In this document: one piece after another, positions 46,983 through 54,899 of the stretch | How positions within the stretch are numbered: the first letter of the stretch is position 1 | Layout of the letters: each line of letters starts with the position of its first letter | DNA from: Polaromonas sp. A23 | GTDB lineage: Bacteria > Pseudomonadota > Gammaproteobacteria > Burkholderiales > Burkholderiaceae_C | Length of the DNA: 64,000 nt | Direction: 5' to 3' | Assembly (NCBI RefSeq): GCF_002001015.1 | Contig: NZ_MUNO01000045.1 | Coordinates: 248,001 to 312,000 of the forward strand | Made by a program: the position numbers and the translations under genes | The notes under the pieces: generated by a model | What the model saw: only the letters and a program-made list of their open reading frames with translations | Told to the model about the DNA's origin: nothing | The model's database searches: none

Positions 46983-48062
46983 TCAGCGCGCAGCGGCCTG
47001 TGGACGGGCACCGGACAGGCCGGCGCGCACCGGGTCCAGCGCCACGCTGTCACCGGCGGACAGGCCAGCCAGCACTTCCACACCCGCCATTCCATGGTCG
47101 GTGCCGAGACGGACGGCCCGGAGGGCAAAGCGCTGGCCCGCCGCCACGTACACGGCCGTCAACTCTCCGCGCCGCATCACTGCGGCGGCCGGAACCACCA
47201 TGCGGTCCGAAGCGCCACCGACAAAACGCACACGCACCTGCTGACCGGGCACCAAGCCGCCCGCACCGGCCGTTGGCAGTTCCAGCCGCCATTCGATGGT
47301 CTGGGACACCGGGTCTGCCGACGGCAGGACGCTGCGTGCTACCGGCACCAGCCATTGCGGCGACGCGGACTTTCCGGCCGGAATCTGGATATCCACCCGA
47401 CTCGCCGAACGGGCGATCTCACCCAGCGACGCCGGCACCTGCACCACCGCACGCAAAGGCAGGGGCGCGTACAGCGTCAACAGGGGCGTACCGGGCAATG
47501 CGAGGTCGCCGGCTTCGCTCAGGGTCTGCAACACCCAGCCGTCGTAAGGTGCGGTCACGCGCGTGAAGCCCTGCGCCAGCGCCGATTGACGACCTCCGGC
47601 GACGGCCTGGTCGCGTCCGGCCTGTGCGGCGCTGAGCTGGGTATTGGCGGTATCCAGCGCGGCCTTGCTGACAAAACCCATGGCCTGCAGTTCCCGCGAG
47701 CGCTCGGCGTTCGCCCGCGCATTGCGCAATTCCGCTTCAGCCTGCGCCACCTGTGCCTGGCTGCGCTGGACACCGGTCTGGGTCTCCCGGTCATCGATGG
47801 TGGCCAGCAACTGTCCGGCGCGGACACGGTCACCCGCCTTCACCAGCAGCGATGCCACCCGCCCCGACGCCTGCGCCGACAAGGTGCTTTGCTGCACCGG
47901 CTGGACCACACCGTCGAGCTCGAAGCCGGTGGGCACCGCCTGCGCGCGGATCTGCACCACGGGTACCTCGACGGCCGTGGCGGCGCGCGCCGAACCCGCG
48001 CTGAGTGCCAGCCCCAGCACCAAGGCCAGCATCTGAATGCCGGGGAGCTGCAATTTTTTCAT
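46983..48062 (-). CDS. RND efflux periplasmic adaptor (membrane-fusion protein)
   Basis: 359 residues from ATG 48062 (MKKLQLPGIQMLALVLGLAL, signal sequence ending SARAATAVE). The biotinyl-lipoyl-like domain (QASGRVASLLVKAGDRVRAG), a helical hairpin of about 60 residues (SQAQVAQAEAELRNARANAE) and beta-barrel segments (TRVTAPYDGWVLQT) are all visible. It links the RND permease to an outer-membrane channel that is not encoded here. The 166-base gap upstream (48063-48228) may contain an extra promoter. Confidence 0.9.
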   Translation of the reverse strand: MKKLQLPGIQMLALVLGLALSAGSARAATAVEVPVVQIRAQAVPTGFELDGVVQPVQQSTLSAQASGRVASLLVKAGDRVRAGQLLATIDDRETQTGVQRSQAQVAQAEAELRNARANAERSRELQAMGFVSKAALDTANTQLSAAQAGRDQAVAGGRQSALAQGFTRVTAPYDGWVLQTLSEAGDLALPGTPLLTLYAPLPLRAVVQVPASLGEIARSASRVDIQIPAGKSASPQWLVPVARSVLPSADPVSQTIEWRLELPTAGAGGLVPGQQVRVRFVGGASDRMVVPAAAVMRRGELTAVYVAAGQRFALRAVRLGTDHGMAGVEVLAGLSAGDSVALDPVRAGLSGARPQAAAR

Positions 48063-48228
48063 CGTCTGTCCTTTGTCATGCCGGTGGCTGCCGGGCACCG
48101 CCATCCGTGCCTGCGACCTGTCTTTCCATAGTGGATCCAGGGGCTGTTTCTGCATTTGTTTCTTGTCAATCTCTCGCTGCTTTCCTGGCAAGGTTCCGCT
48201 CCATCCCGGACGACAGACCGGCGCCCGA

Positions 48229-49089
48229 TCACAGCGCATTGAGTGGAATCTTCAGGTAGGACACCCCGTTGTCTTCGACCGGCGGCATCTCGCCGGCGCG
48301 GACATTGACCTGCACCGAAGGCAGGATCAGGGTGGGCATGTCGAGCGTGGCGTCCCGGGCTGTGCGCATCTTCACGAATTCCTCTTCGCTCACGCCGTCA
48401 TGGACATGGATGTTTTTGGCGCGCTGCTCGGCCACCGTGGTTTCCCAGACGGGGGACCGGCCCTCCGGCGGGTAGTCATGGCACATGAACAGGCGCGTTG
48501 CGGGCGGCAGGCTCAGCAGCCTGCGTACCGAACGGTACAAGGCCGGTGCGTGTCCACCCGGGAAGTCGCATCGGGCGGTGCCCACGTCGGGCATGAACAG
48601 GGTGTCGCCGACGAACACCGCATCACCGAAGCGATAGGCCATGCAGGCCGGTGTGTGTCCGGGGACCGACAAGGCCTGGGCCTGCAGCGCGCCTATGGCA
48701 AAAGTCTCACCGTCCTTCAGCAGGTGGTCGAACTGGCGGCCGTCGGTCCGGAATCCGGGTTCCAGGTTGAAGACGCGCTTGAAGACATCCTGCACCTGGG
48801 TGATGGCTGCGCCGATGGCAATTTTTCCGCCCAGCTTCCCGCGCAGATAGTGCGCTGCCGACAGGTGGTCCGCGTGGGCATGGGTTTCCAGGATCCATGC
48901 CACCTGCAGGTTTTGCGCACGCACAAAAGCCATCAGCTTGTCGGCCGAGGCAGTGCGGGTGCGCCCGGACTTCGGGTCGTAGTCAAGGACGGAATCAATG
49001 ATGGCGCAGGCTGTCCCTGTCTTCTCGTAGACCACATGGCTGACAGTCCAGGTATCAGGATCAAAAAAGCTTGTGACGGCGGGTGTCAT
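48229..49089 (-). CDS. MBL-fold persulfide dioxygenase-like protein (Blh/ETHE1 type)
   Basis: 286 residues. The metal motif HAHADH spans His70, His72, Asp74 and His75 (LETHAHADHLSAA), followed by VPGHTPAC, FVGDTLFMPD and FMCHDYPPEG, the pattern of ETHE1/Blh persulfide dioxygenases. It would oxidise glutathione persulfide to sulfite. It is the first gene after the divergent BigR-like repressor and its palindromic operator, and the sulfide operon continues with an RND pump, SQR, DUF2892, OsmC and a Rieske protein. Confidence 0.92.
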   Translation of the reverse strand: MTPAVTSFFDPDTWTVSHVVYEKTGTACAIIDSVLDYDPKSGRTRTASADKLMAFVRAQNLQVAWILETHAHADHLSAAHYLRGKLGGKIAIGAAITQVQDVFKRVFNLEPGFRTDGRQFDHLLKDGETFAIGALQAQALSVPGHTPACMAYRFGDAVFVGDTLFMPDVGTARCDFPGGHAPALYRSVRRLLSLPPATRLFMCHDYPPEGRSPVWETTVAEQRAKNIHVHDGVSEEEFVKMRTARDATLDMPTLILPSVQVNVRAGEMPPVEDNGVSYLKIPLNAL

Positions 49090-49130
49090 GTTCTACTCTC
49101 CTGCTTGTTCAATTTCAATTCTGACATTCT

Positions 49131-49160
49131 ATTTACAAACATTATATTTGTAAATATAAT
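49131..49160. promoter_or_regulatory. AT-rich operator for the BigR-like repressor
   Basis: ATTATATTTGTAAATATAAT (49141-49160) is a perfect 9-bp inverted repeat around GT. An overlapping 9-bp pair, ATTTACAAA (49131-49139) and TTTGTAAAT (49147-49155), extends it. It lies between the divergent persulfide dioxygenase gene and the repressor gene, in very AT-rich DNA that also suits a promoter -10 region. Confidence 0.8.
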
Positions 49161-49192
49161 GTCATTGTCGCAAATCAAAAGGAGTGCATCCC

Positions 49193-49525
49193 ATGCCCGC
49201 AGACACTGTGATGGATCTCGGCAGCCTGCGCAGTTCCGCCGATGCGGCCTGTCGCCTGATGAAAGTGCTTTCCAACCCGGATCGCCTGCTTTTGCTGTGC
49301 CAGCTGGCACAGGGCGAGATGCGCGTGGGTGAACTGGAGGCGCTTGTCGGCGTCATGCAACCCACGCTGTCGCAGCAGCTGGGCGTGTTGCGCGACGAAG
49401 GCCTGGTCAGTACCCGCCGTGACGGCAAGTCCATTTATTACCGGATCGACAGCCCGCAGGCGCTGAGCGTGCTGGGGGTGCTGTACGACCAGTTTTGTAG
49501 CGTCCCCACAAAAAAGAAACGCTGA
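49193..49525 (+). CDS. ArsR-family repressor, BigR/SqrR type
   Basis: 110 residues from ATG 49193, with AAGGAG 8 bases upstream (a GTG at 49184 is possible). The winged helix shows MKVLSNPDRLLLLCQLAQGE and GVMQPTLSQQLGVLRDEGLV. Cys36 and Cys102 are 66 residues apart, the same as the Cys42/Cys108 disulfide or polysulfide switch of BigR. It should repress the divergent sulfide operon until reactive sulfur oxidises it. No metal-binding ArsR motif is present. Confidence 0.92.
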   Translation: MPADTVMDLGSLRSSADAACRLMKVLSNPDRLLLLCQLAQGEMRVGELEALVGVMQPTLSQQLGVLRDEGLVSTRRDGKSIYYRIDSPQALSVLGVLYDQFCSVPTKKKR

Positions 49526-49531
49526 GAATCA

Positions 49532-49697
49532 CTAGTAGGCTGAATCAGTGAAATCGCTGGGAAGCGGCTGCCCAGCGGTGTGCCAGGCAAGGCGCAAAGC
49601 ACAGGCGGACCCGCAGGCCCGGCGCGCATTTGCAACGCCGCATGGTGCGGCGAGGGGCAGTCGAGTGACAGTGAATTTCATTGATTCAGCCTACTAG
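49532..49697. repeat. CTAG-bounded palindromic element A, 166 bp
   Basis: The ends are perfect 16-bp inverted repeats, CTAGTAGGCTGAATCA at 49532-49547 and its complement at 49682-49697, extended inwards by TGAAAT after one mismatch. The interior is GC-rich with blocks (GGCGCAAA, GGCCCGGC, TTTGCAACGC) also seen in element B. It fills almost exactly the gap between the convergent repressor (stop 49525) and cbpM (stop 49727), so it could work as a two-way terminator. No coding capacity. Confidence 0.85.
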
Positions 49698-49726
49698 GAG
49701 CCTGGGCGGCCACGGCCGGGCGGCTG

Positions 49727-50044
49727 TCAATACGGCAGATGTGCCTTCAATGTCCGCACCTGGCGCTCCAGCGCCTCGATGCGGTTCAGGTAGCCAAGCA
49801 ACAGCTCAACCGTGAACAGGTCCAGGTCGAAATCCTGGCGCAGCCTGCCGGCCGTGCGCAAAGGCATCACACATTCGGCGCTGAACAGGCGCTCCTGCCT
49901 GCCTTCCTCCACGGGAACCAGGACACCATCGTCTACCAGTTCATCCAGCTCAGCCGGACTCAGGGCGCAGATTCGCGCGAGCTCCGCCATAGTTATCACC
50001 TCGCGTGCATCAAGCCATGCGACGTCAAACAGTTGCGTTTTCAT
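49727..50044 (-). CDS. cbpM: chaperone modulator CbpM
   Basis: 105 residues from ATG 50044 (MKTQLFDVAWLDAREVITMAELARI). MerR-like N-terminal helix-turn-helix fold (AELARICALSPAELDELVDDGVLVPV) and a helical C-terminal part (LLLGYLNRIEALERQVRTLKAHL) fit CbpM, which binds the J-domain of CbpA and inhibits its co-chaperone activity. It overlaps the end of cbpA by 20 bases. A longer upstream frame is antisense or overlapping and is rejected. Confidence 0.9.
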   Translation of the reverse strand: MKTQLFDVAWLDAREVITMAELARICALSPAELDELVDDGVLVPVEEGRQERLFSAECVMPLRTAGRLRQDFDLDLFTVELLLGYLNRIEALERQVRTLKAHLPY

Positions 50045-50948
50045 GAGACTTCTCCTTACCCGCAAGCACGCGCGGGTTGAAATGGGAGGTAGTTGCCAGT
50101 TCCTTGAACAGTTCCCGCTCGCGATCGGACAATGTGGCGGGCACATCGATATGCACGGTGGCATAGAGGTCACCCCGGCCATCACGGCCGCTGGCCATAC
50201 CCCTGCCGCGCAGGCGCAACTTGCGGCCCGAACGCGTTCCCGGCGGCACGGTGAGCATCACCGGTCCGTCCAGTGTCGGCACCTCCACTTCCGCACCCAG
50301 CGCAGCCTCCCAGGGAGCCAGCGCCAGGTTGAAATGCAGGTCGTGATGGTCGGCGCGAAACACGGCGTGCGGTGCCAGCGTGATGTAAAGGTAAATATCT
50401 CCATCAGCTCCACCGTGGCGACCTTTTCCGCCCTTGCCACGCAATCTCAATTTCTGGCCGTCCGTGGTGCCCGGCGGAATGGTGACTTCCAGCGTGCGCC
50501 CCCCTTCCCCGTCAGCGAGTTCCAGACTGACGCTTGTACCGCGGTGAGCATCTTCCAGCGGAATGCGGACACTGGTTTCATAGTCGCGCCCGTGCAGGGG
50601 AACAGGACCACGGGACGAAGCACGCCCCTGTCCCATCGCAGCCAGCAGGTCAGCCAGATCGACACCCTCGAACGCCTGGTCGTTCGCAAAGTCATGGCTC
50701 CACTGCGGTGGCGGCGCGAACTCTTCGCCCGCGGGGCGGCGACCCAGTTGGTCGTAGGCCGCGCGCTTTTCAGGATCCTTCAGTGTCGCGTAGGCCTCGC
50801 CGGCCTCCTTGAAGCGAGCCTCGGCTTCAGGCGCCTTGGACACATCCGGATGATGCTGGCGCGCGAGTTTGCGGTAGGCCTTCTTGATCTGCTCGCCGTC
50901 CGCATCGCGCGGCACACCCAGCGTTGCGTAATAGTCTTTGTATTTCAT
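50025..50948 (-). CDS. cbpA: DnaJ-type co-chaperone CbpA
   Basis: 307 residues. The N-terminal J-domain has HPD at residues 33-35 (ARQHHPDVSKAP). There is no zinc-finger region; the C-terminal DnaJ domains follow (VTIPPGTTDGQKLRLRGKGG, LYITLAPHAVFRADHHDLHF), as in CbpA. It stimulates DnaK under stress or stationary phase. It lies 16 bases after FNR2 on the same strand, which ties it to the low-oxygen regulon. Confidence 0.94.
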   Translation of the reverse strand: MKYKDYYATLGVPRDADGEQIKKAYRKLARQHHPDVSKAPEAEARFKEAGEAYATLKDPEKRAAYDQLGRRPAGEEFAPPPQWSHDFANDQAFEGVDLADLLAAMGQGRASSRGPVPLHGRDYETSVRIPLEDAHRGTSVSLELADGEGGRTLEVTIPPGTTDGQKLRLRGKGGKGRHGGADGDIYLYITLAPHAVFRADHHDLHFNLALAPWEAALGAEVEVPTLDGPVMLTVPPGTRSGRKLRLRGRGMASGRDGRGDLYATVHIDVPATLSDRERELFKELATTSHFNPRVLAGKEKSHENATV

Positions 50949-50964
50949 GGCGCCAAGCGCCGCG

Positions 50965-51753
50965 TCAATGCACGCGCGTCTCGAAAGCCCGTGTCAGGCC
51001 ATCCAGATCGGTGATGCGGATGTGCCGCTTGTCCACTTCCAGCAGGCGCTGCTGCTGAAAACCCGAAAAGGTCCTGCTAACGGTTTCCAGGGTCATGCCA
51101 AGGTAGCTGCCGATCTCCGCACGCGACATCCGCAAGTGAAACTCATTGGCCGAATAACCGCGCGCCTTCAGTCGCTGCGACAGGTTCAGCAGAAATGCCG
51201 CCAGCCTCTCCTCGGCATTCATGCTGCCGAGCAACACCATGAGACTGTGCTCCCGCACGATCTCGCGGCTCATCAGCCGGGTCACCACGTGCTGCATGCC
51301 CGGGTTGCCGGCCGCTACTTCTGCAAAGTGGGCAAAAGGGATGGCACAGACCTCGGTGTCTTCCAGCGCCGTGGTGCTGCTGGCATGCGAACCATTGGCC
51401 ACACCGTCCAGACCCATCAATTCACCGGCCATGTAAAACCCGCCCACCTGTTCGCGGCCATCGGCCAGTGTCAGGCTGGACTTGAAGGTGCCGCTGCGCA
51501 CCGCATAGATAAACTGGAAACGGTCGCCCTCCCGGTACAGGGTCTGACCGGCCTTCACCTTGCGGCGGCTGAACATCAGGTCATCCAGGCGCTCCACGTC
51601 GCTGCCAGCCAGGCCGCAAGGCAGACACAGGTCGCGCAAATGGCAGGTCGAACAATGTGTGACAAGCGGGGCAACCGCTCCCGAAACCAGAGCTGCCTGA
51701 CGAGGAATAACGCGAATGGGCGTGGTCACGGTATGCATGGTGGCTGCGGACAT
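50965..51753 (-). CDS. second FNR-type regulator (FNR2)
   Basis: 262 residues from ATG 51753, with AAGGAG upstream. Iron-sulfur ligands C34-x2-C37-x5-C43 (HCSTCHLRDLCLPCG), plus a cysteine in TEVCAIPF, match FNR. The recognition helix GMTLETVSRTFSGF again keeps E-x2-S-R. It is similar to the 29480 protein but clearly a separate paralogue. It follows a receiver gene by 25 bases and is followed by cbpA and cbpM, so it may direct a branch of the low-oxygen response. Confidence 0.93.
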   Translation of the reverse strand: MSAATMHTVTTPIRVIPRQAALVSGAVAPLVTHCSTCHLRDLCLPCGLAGSDVERLDDLMFSRRKVKAGQTLYREGDRFQFIYAVRSGTFKSSLTLADGREQVGGFYMAGELMGLDGVANGSHASSTTALEDTEVCAIPFAHFAEVAAGNPGMQHVVTRLMSREIVREHSLMVLLGSMNAEERLAAFLLNLSQRLKARGYSANEFHLRMSRAEIGSYLGMTLETVSRTFSGFQQQRLLEVDKRHIRITDLDGLTRAFETRVH

Positions 51754-51778
51754 GAGATTCTCCTTGGGTAACTTGCGG

Positions 51779-52168
51779 TCAATTCGTGGCATGTTCAGAA
51801 GCGCTTTTCACGGCGTGAACAAGCTGGTCAAATTCAGTGCTTTTATCGAGAAATGCGGTGGCACCTTCGGCGACATACCGTTTCCGGTAAGCCGGACCGG
51901 AGTTGCTGCTGAACACCACAAAAGCGACGATAGGCGCAGCCTGGCGAATGGACCGCAGAACCTCGAGCCCCTGGCCGCCTTCGAGCTGGACATCCAGCAC
52001 CACCACATCGGGTGAAGTGGACAGGATGCCGTCTATGGATGCCTGGGGCGTCCCGGCCTGGCCCACCACTGCGATGGCGCTGGCTTCGAGCATGGCGGCG
52101 ACACGATTGCGGATCAGGACAGAGTCGTCTGCGATGAAAACTTTGACAGGAACTTGGTGGGAAGGCAT
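51779..52168 (-). CDS. receiver-only response regulator
   Basis: 129 residues from ATG 52168. Acidic pair FIADDSVL, phospho-acceptor Asp in VVVLDVQLEGGQG, FVVFSSNSGP in place of the usual Thr/Ala loop, and the lysine of AFLDKSTEFDQL make a full receiver with no output domain. It is first in an operon with FNR2, cbpA and cbpM, and could be phosphorylated by the nearby NarX-like kinase. Longer upstream frames lack receiver sequence. Confidence 0.88.
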   Translation of the reverse strand: MPSHQVPVKVFIADDSVLIRNRVAAMLEASAIAVVGQAGTPQASIDGILSTSPDVVVLDVQLEGGQGLEVLRSIRQAAPIVAFVVFSSNSGPAYRKRYVAEGATAFLDKSTEFDQLVHAVKSASEHATN

Positions 52169-52243
52169 GGCTCTACTGTGGCCGTGATCCCCGCCTGCCG
52201 CCATAGGCGGCGGATGAATGCACCCCTCGGAGAAGTCCGGATT

Positions 52244-52284
52244 CGGAACACGTGCGTTCCGAGCGCCCCTAGGAATATTCCTAG
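52244..52284. promoter_or_regulatory. two palindromes between the receiver and NarL-like genes
   Basis: CGGAAC and GTTCCG flank a short centre (52244-52261), and 8 bases later lies the perfect 16-bp palindrome CTAGGAATATTCCTAG (52269-52284). They lie about 75-115 bases upstream of the receiver gene start (52168). They are good candidate operators, perhaps for the NarL-like regulator. Confidence 0.6.
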
Positions 52285-52380
52285 CAGTGCCAGGCAGTCC
52301 GGGGTGCAAGCCACGGTTGCGAAGCGCCGAAGACTTTGCGCTGTTCGCGCGCCTTCAATGCGCCTTCCGCATCACCCGGG

Positions 52381-53025
52381 TCAGGGCTCCAGCGGATCCG
52401 AAACGCCATGCTTGATGGCGTAGCGAATCAGTTCGCTCTGGTTTTGCAGCCCCATTTTCTGCATCAGGTTGGCCTTGTGGGTACTGATGGTCTTGACGGA
52501 AAGTTTCAGGCGGGTGGCGATGTCCGTCACCGATACGCCAGCCGCGATCAGGCGAAACACTTCGAACTCCCGGTTCGACAGCGACTCGTGCGGCGCGGAG
52601 GCCCCGCCCGGCATGGCGCTCAAGGCCAGCTGTTCTGCGACTTCGGCACTGATAAAGGCGCCGCCTGAGGCGATCTTGCGGATGGCCTGCTCCAGTTGAG
52701 CCGGAGCACTCTCCTTGGTCAGGTAGCCGCTCGCACCGGACTTGATGGCGCGCACGGCATATTGCAGCTCCTGGTGCATGCTGAGCACAAGAATGCGCAA
52801 TCTGGGCTTTTCGGCATGAACCAGCTTGATCAGTTCCATGCCGCTGCGGCCGGGCATGGACAGGTCCAGCACCAGGATGTCGAAGTCGGTTTCGCGCACT
52901 CGCTGCATGACCTCTGTTCCGTCGGCTGCCTCACCCACTACACGCAGGTCATCTGCGGATGAAACGATCCGTTTGAGGCCCTCGCGAACGATCGCGTGGT
53001 CATCGGCGATCACGATACGGATCAT
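52381..53025 (-). CDS. NarL/FixJ-family response regulator
   Basis: 214 residues. Receiver domain with DD at residues 7-8 (IADDHAIVREG), phospho-Asp in ILVLDLSMPGRSG and Lys in GYLTKESAP. The C-terminal GerE/LuxR HTH reads LSNREFEVFRLIAAGVSVTDIATRLKLSVKTISTHKANLM. It overlaps the kinase gene by 4 bases (ATGA), so the two form a pair, probably answering redox or nitrogen-oxide cues. Confidence 0.94.
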   Translation of the reverse strand: MIRIVIADDHAIVREGLKRIVSSADDLRVVGEAADGTEVMQRVRETDFDILVLDLSMPGRSGMELIKLVHAEKPRLRILVLSMHQELQYAVRAIKSGASGYLTKESAPAQLEQAIRKIASGGAFISAEVAEQLALSAMPGGASAPHESLSNREFEVFRLIAAGVSVTDIATRLKLSVKTISTHKANLMQKMGLQNQSELIRYAIKHGVSDPLEP

Positions 53026-54524
53026 GGGATTTGCTCTCCTTCAGGCAGCGGAATACTCACCTCGACGCGCGTGCCCTGCCCCGGCGCGCTGTGAATGTCG
53101 ACTGATCCTTTGAGCAGCAGCGCCCGCTCCTTCAAACCCATCAAGCCCAGCGATTGCGGCTTGCGCGGCTCTTCGGCTGCAAAGCCTCGGCCGTTGTCGC
53201 GCACCGCCAGCGAGATCGCGCCGGGGAACGCGTCAATGGCCACAGTGACCTCGGTCGCGCCAGCATGTTTAGCCACATTGGCCAGGGCCTCCTGCACGAT
53301 CCGGAAGACAGCCGTCGCGTAGGGCTCCTGAAGCTCCAGTTCTTCGTCCGCTGAAAGCGTACAGCTCACGCCCGTGCGCTGGATGAAGTTTTGAACCAGC
53401 CATTCGATCGCCGCCAGCAGGCCCAGGTCGTCAAGCAGCAACGGGCGCAGATCTGCAGCAATGCGCCTTGTTGAAGCAACCATGCCGTCCACCATGGCCA
53501 ACATGTCCGTCAGCTTGACGGTAACAGCACCGGATGCAGGAAGCGTGTTGTCGCGCAGCCAGATGGTGTCCATCTTCAGGGCCGTCATGGACTGGGCCAG
53601 TTCATCATGCAACTCGCGCGCCACGCGCGTTTTTTCCTCTTCACGCGCCGCATTGACATCCGCGGCAAAGGCAGTGCGTTCCTCCTGGGCACGGACGCGT
53701 TCGGTCACATCGCGCAGGATCACCGTGTAAAGCTTTCCATCCGCGGTATCGAGCTGCGAGATCGAAGCATCCATCGGAAATTCTTCGCCGCTGGCACGCA
53801 GCCCGTAAATCACGGTGCCATCACCCATTCTCCTGGAGGTGACGCCTGTTTCGGAGAAGCGCTGTATGTGCTTGCCATGACTGGCGCGAAAACGCTCAGG
53901 AATCAGCTTGTTCAAGGATTGCCCCAAAACCCGTTCACTGGGCCATCCGAAGATTTTTTCGGCTGCCTGGTTGTACAGCACGATGGACTGCGCCTCGTTC
54001 ACGGTGATGATCCCGTCCATGGCCGAGTCCAGAAGGGCTGCGAGCCGCAGATGCTCTTCCTGGGCCTGGAGTCGCTCCGTGATGTCGCGCAGGATCACTG
54101 TGAAAAGTTTCCCGTCGGGCGTGTCCAGATGGGAAATGGACGCGTCCAGGGGAAATTCCTCGCCATTGGCGCGCAGGCCGTAAACGACATTGAGCGTGCC
54201 CATGCGCCTGGACGTTGCCCCGGTGGTTCCAAAACGCTCCACATGCCGGGCATGGCCTTGCCGGAAGCGGTCGGGAATCAGCTTGTGGAGAGACTGATGC
54301 AAAACCTCCTGGCGGGGCCAGCCGAAAATTTTCTCGGCGGCGCGGTTGTACAAAATGATGTTCTGCTGTTCGTCCACCGTGATGATGGCGTCCATGGCCG
54401 AATCGAGCACGCCGGCCAGCAATGCGGCCGCGTTGCCGGGGTTTTTGGCCCGGGAATTCGCATCAAGGCTGTCCGTCAGGGAAGAAAACATGGCCCAGTG
54501 TAGCCAATCAACGAAAGTATTCAT
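53022..54524 (-). CDS. PAS-domain histidine kinase (NarX/DegS-type)
   Basis: 500 residues. Two tandem PAS domains (DAIITVDEQQNIILYNRAAEKIFGW, then DGIITVNEAQSIVLYNQAAEKIFGW; clearly duplicated) precede a HisKA_3 site (VARELHDELAQSMTALKMD, His at about residue 300) and an ATPase domain (FRIVQEALANVAKHA, VRDNGRGFAAEE). No membrane segment is seen, so it is probably a cytoplasmic sensor; PAS domains of this kind may bind a flavin or heme, but no ligand residue stands out. It is paired with the NarL-like regulator. Confidence 0.92.
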   Translation of the reverse strand: MNTFVDWLHWAMFSSLTDSLDANSRAKNPGNAAALLAGVLDSAMDAIITVDEQQNIILYNRAAEKIFGWPRQEVLHQSLHKLIPDRFRQGHARHVERFGTTGATSRRMGTLNVVYGLRANGEEFPLDASISHLDTPDGKLFTVILRDITERLQAQEEHLRLAALLDSAMDGIITVNEAQSIVLYNQAAEKIFGWPSERVLGQSLNKLIPERFRASHGKHIQRFSETGVTSRRMGDGTVIYGLRASGEEFPMDASISQLDTADGKLYTVILRDVTERVRAQEERTAFAADVNAAREEEKTRVARELHDELAQSMTALKMDTIWLRDNTLPASGAVTVKLTDMLAMVDGMVASTRRIAADLRPLLLDDLGLLAAIEWLVQNFIQRTGVSCTLSADEELELQEPYATAVFRIVQEALANVAKHAGATEVTVAIDAFPGAISLAVRDNGRGFAAEEPRKPQSLGLMGLKERALLLKGSVDIHSAPGQGTRVEVSIPLPEGEQIP

Positions 54525-54549
54525 TGACTCCCGGACCGTGGAGGAATAG

Positions 54550-54820
54550 CTAGGGTCTGTTCACACTATTTATGCAAGATGCGTTGCGAGTCAAAAAGGT
54601 CATGCGTGAGGCGCAAAATGCAGCCGGGCTGGCGCCCGGCAAGGCTTTGCAACGCTGCGCATGGCCTTTTTGATCGCAACCCGGAGGGAACGTGGTTAAA
54701 ACAGCACCACTCGTCGTTGCACTCCTAGCCCAGCCGCCCAGGCTGAGTGTCGTCGCGCGCCTAGATTGGTGCTGTTTTAACCACGTTCGCACTTGCATAA
54801 ATAGTGTGAACAGACCCTAG
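54550..54820. repeat. CTAG-bounded palindromic element B, 271 bp
   Basis: A perfect 29-bp terminal inverted repeat (54550-54578 and 54792-54820) begins and ends with CTAG. Inside are two large imperfect hairpins. Hairpin 1 (54583-54680) pairs GTTGCGA, TCAAAAAGG and CATGCG with their complements near 54658-54680. Hairpin 2 (54688-54788) has perfect 22-bp arms. It sits between the divergent kinase gene and the usp gene; no coding capacity. Core blocks (GGCGCAAAATGC, TTTGCAACGC) are like those of element A. Confidence 0.9.
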
Positions 54821-54826
54821 ATGCAG

Positions 54827-54840
54827 TTGACCCACATCAA
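54827..54840. promoter_or_regulatory. FNR-like box upstream of the second usp
   Basis: TTGACCCACATCAA has one mismatch to the consensus (left arm). It lies immediately right of element B and 60 bases before the usp start, the normal position for FNR activation. Confidence 0.75.
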
Positions 54841-54899
54841 CGCTCCTTCCCCGCGCCGATTCAAACTGGAGTTTTATCACTGAATCTCGAGGAGCAGTC

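Noticed and set aside
48063..48228. A promoter for the RND genes (TTGACA-like at 48164-48169)
   Set aside because: No -10 box at a normal distance was found, so I did not call it.
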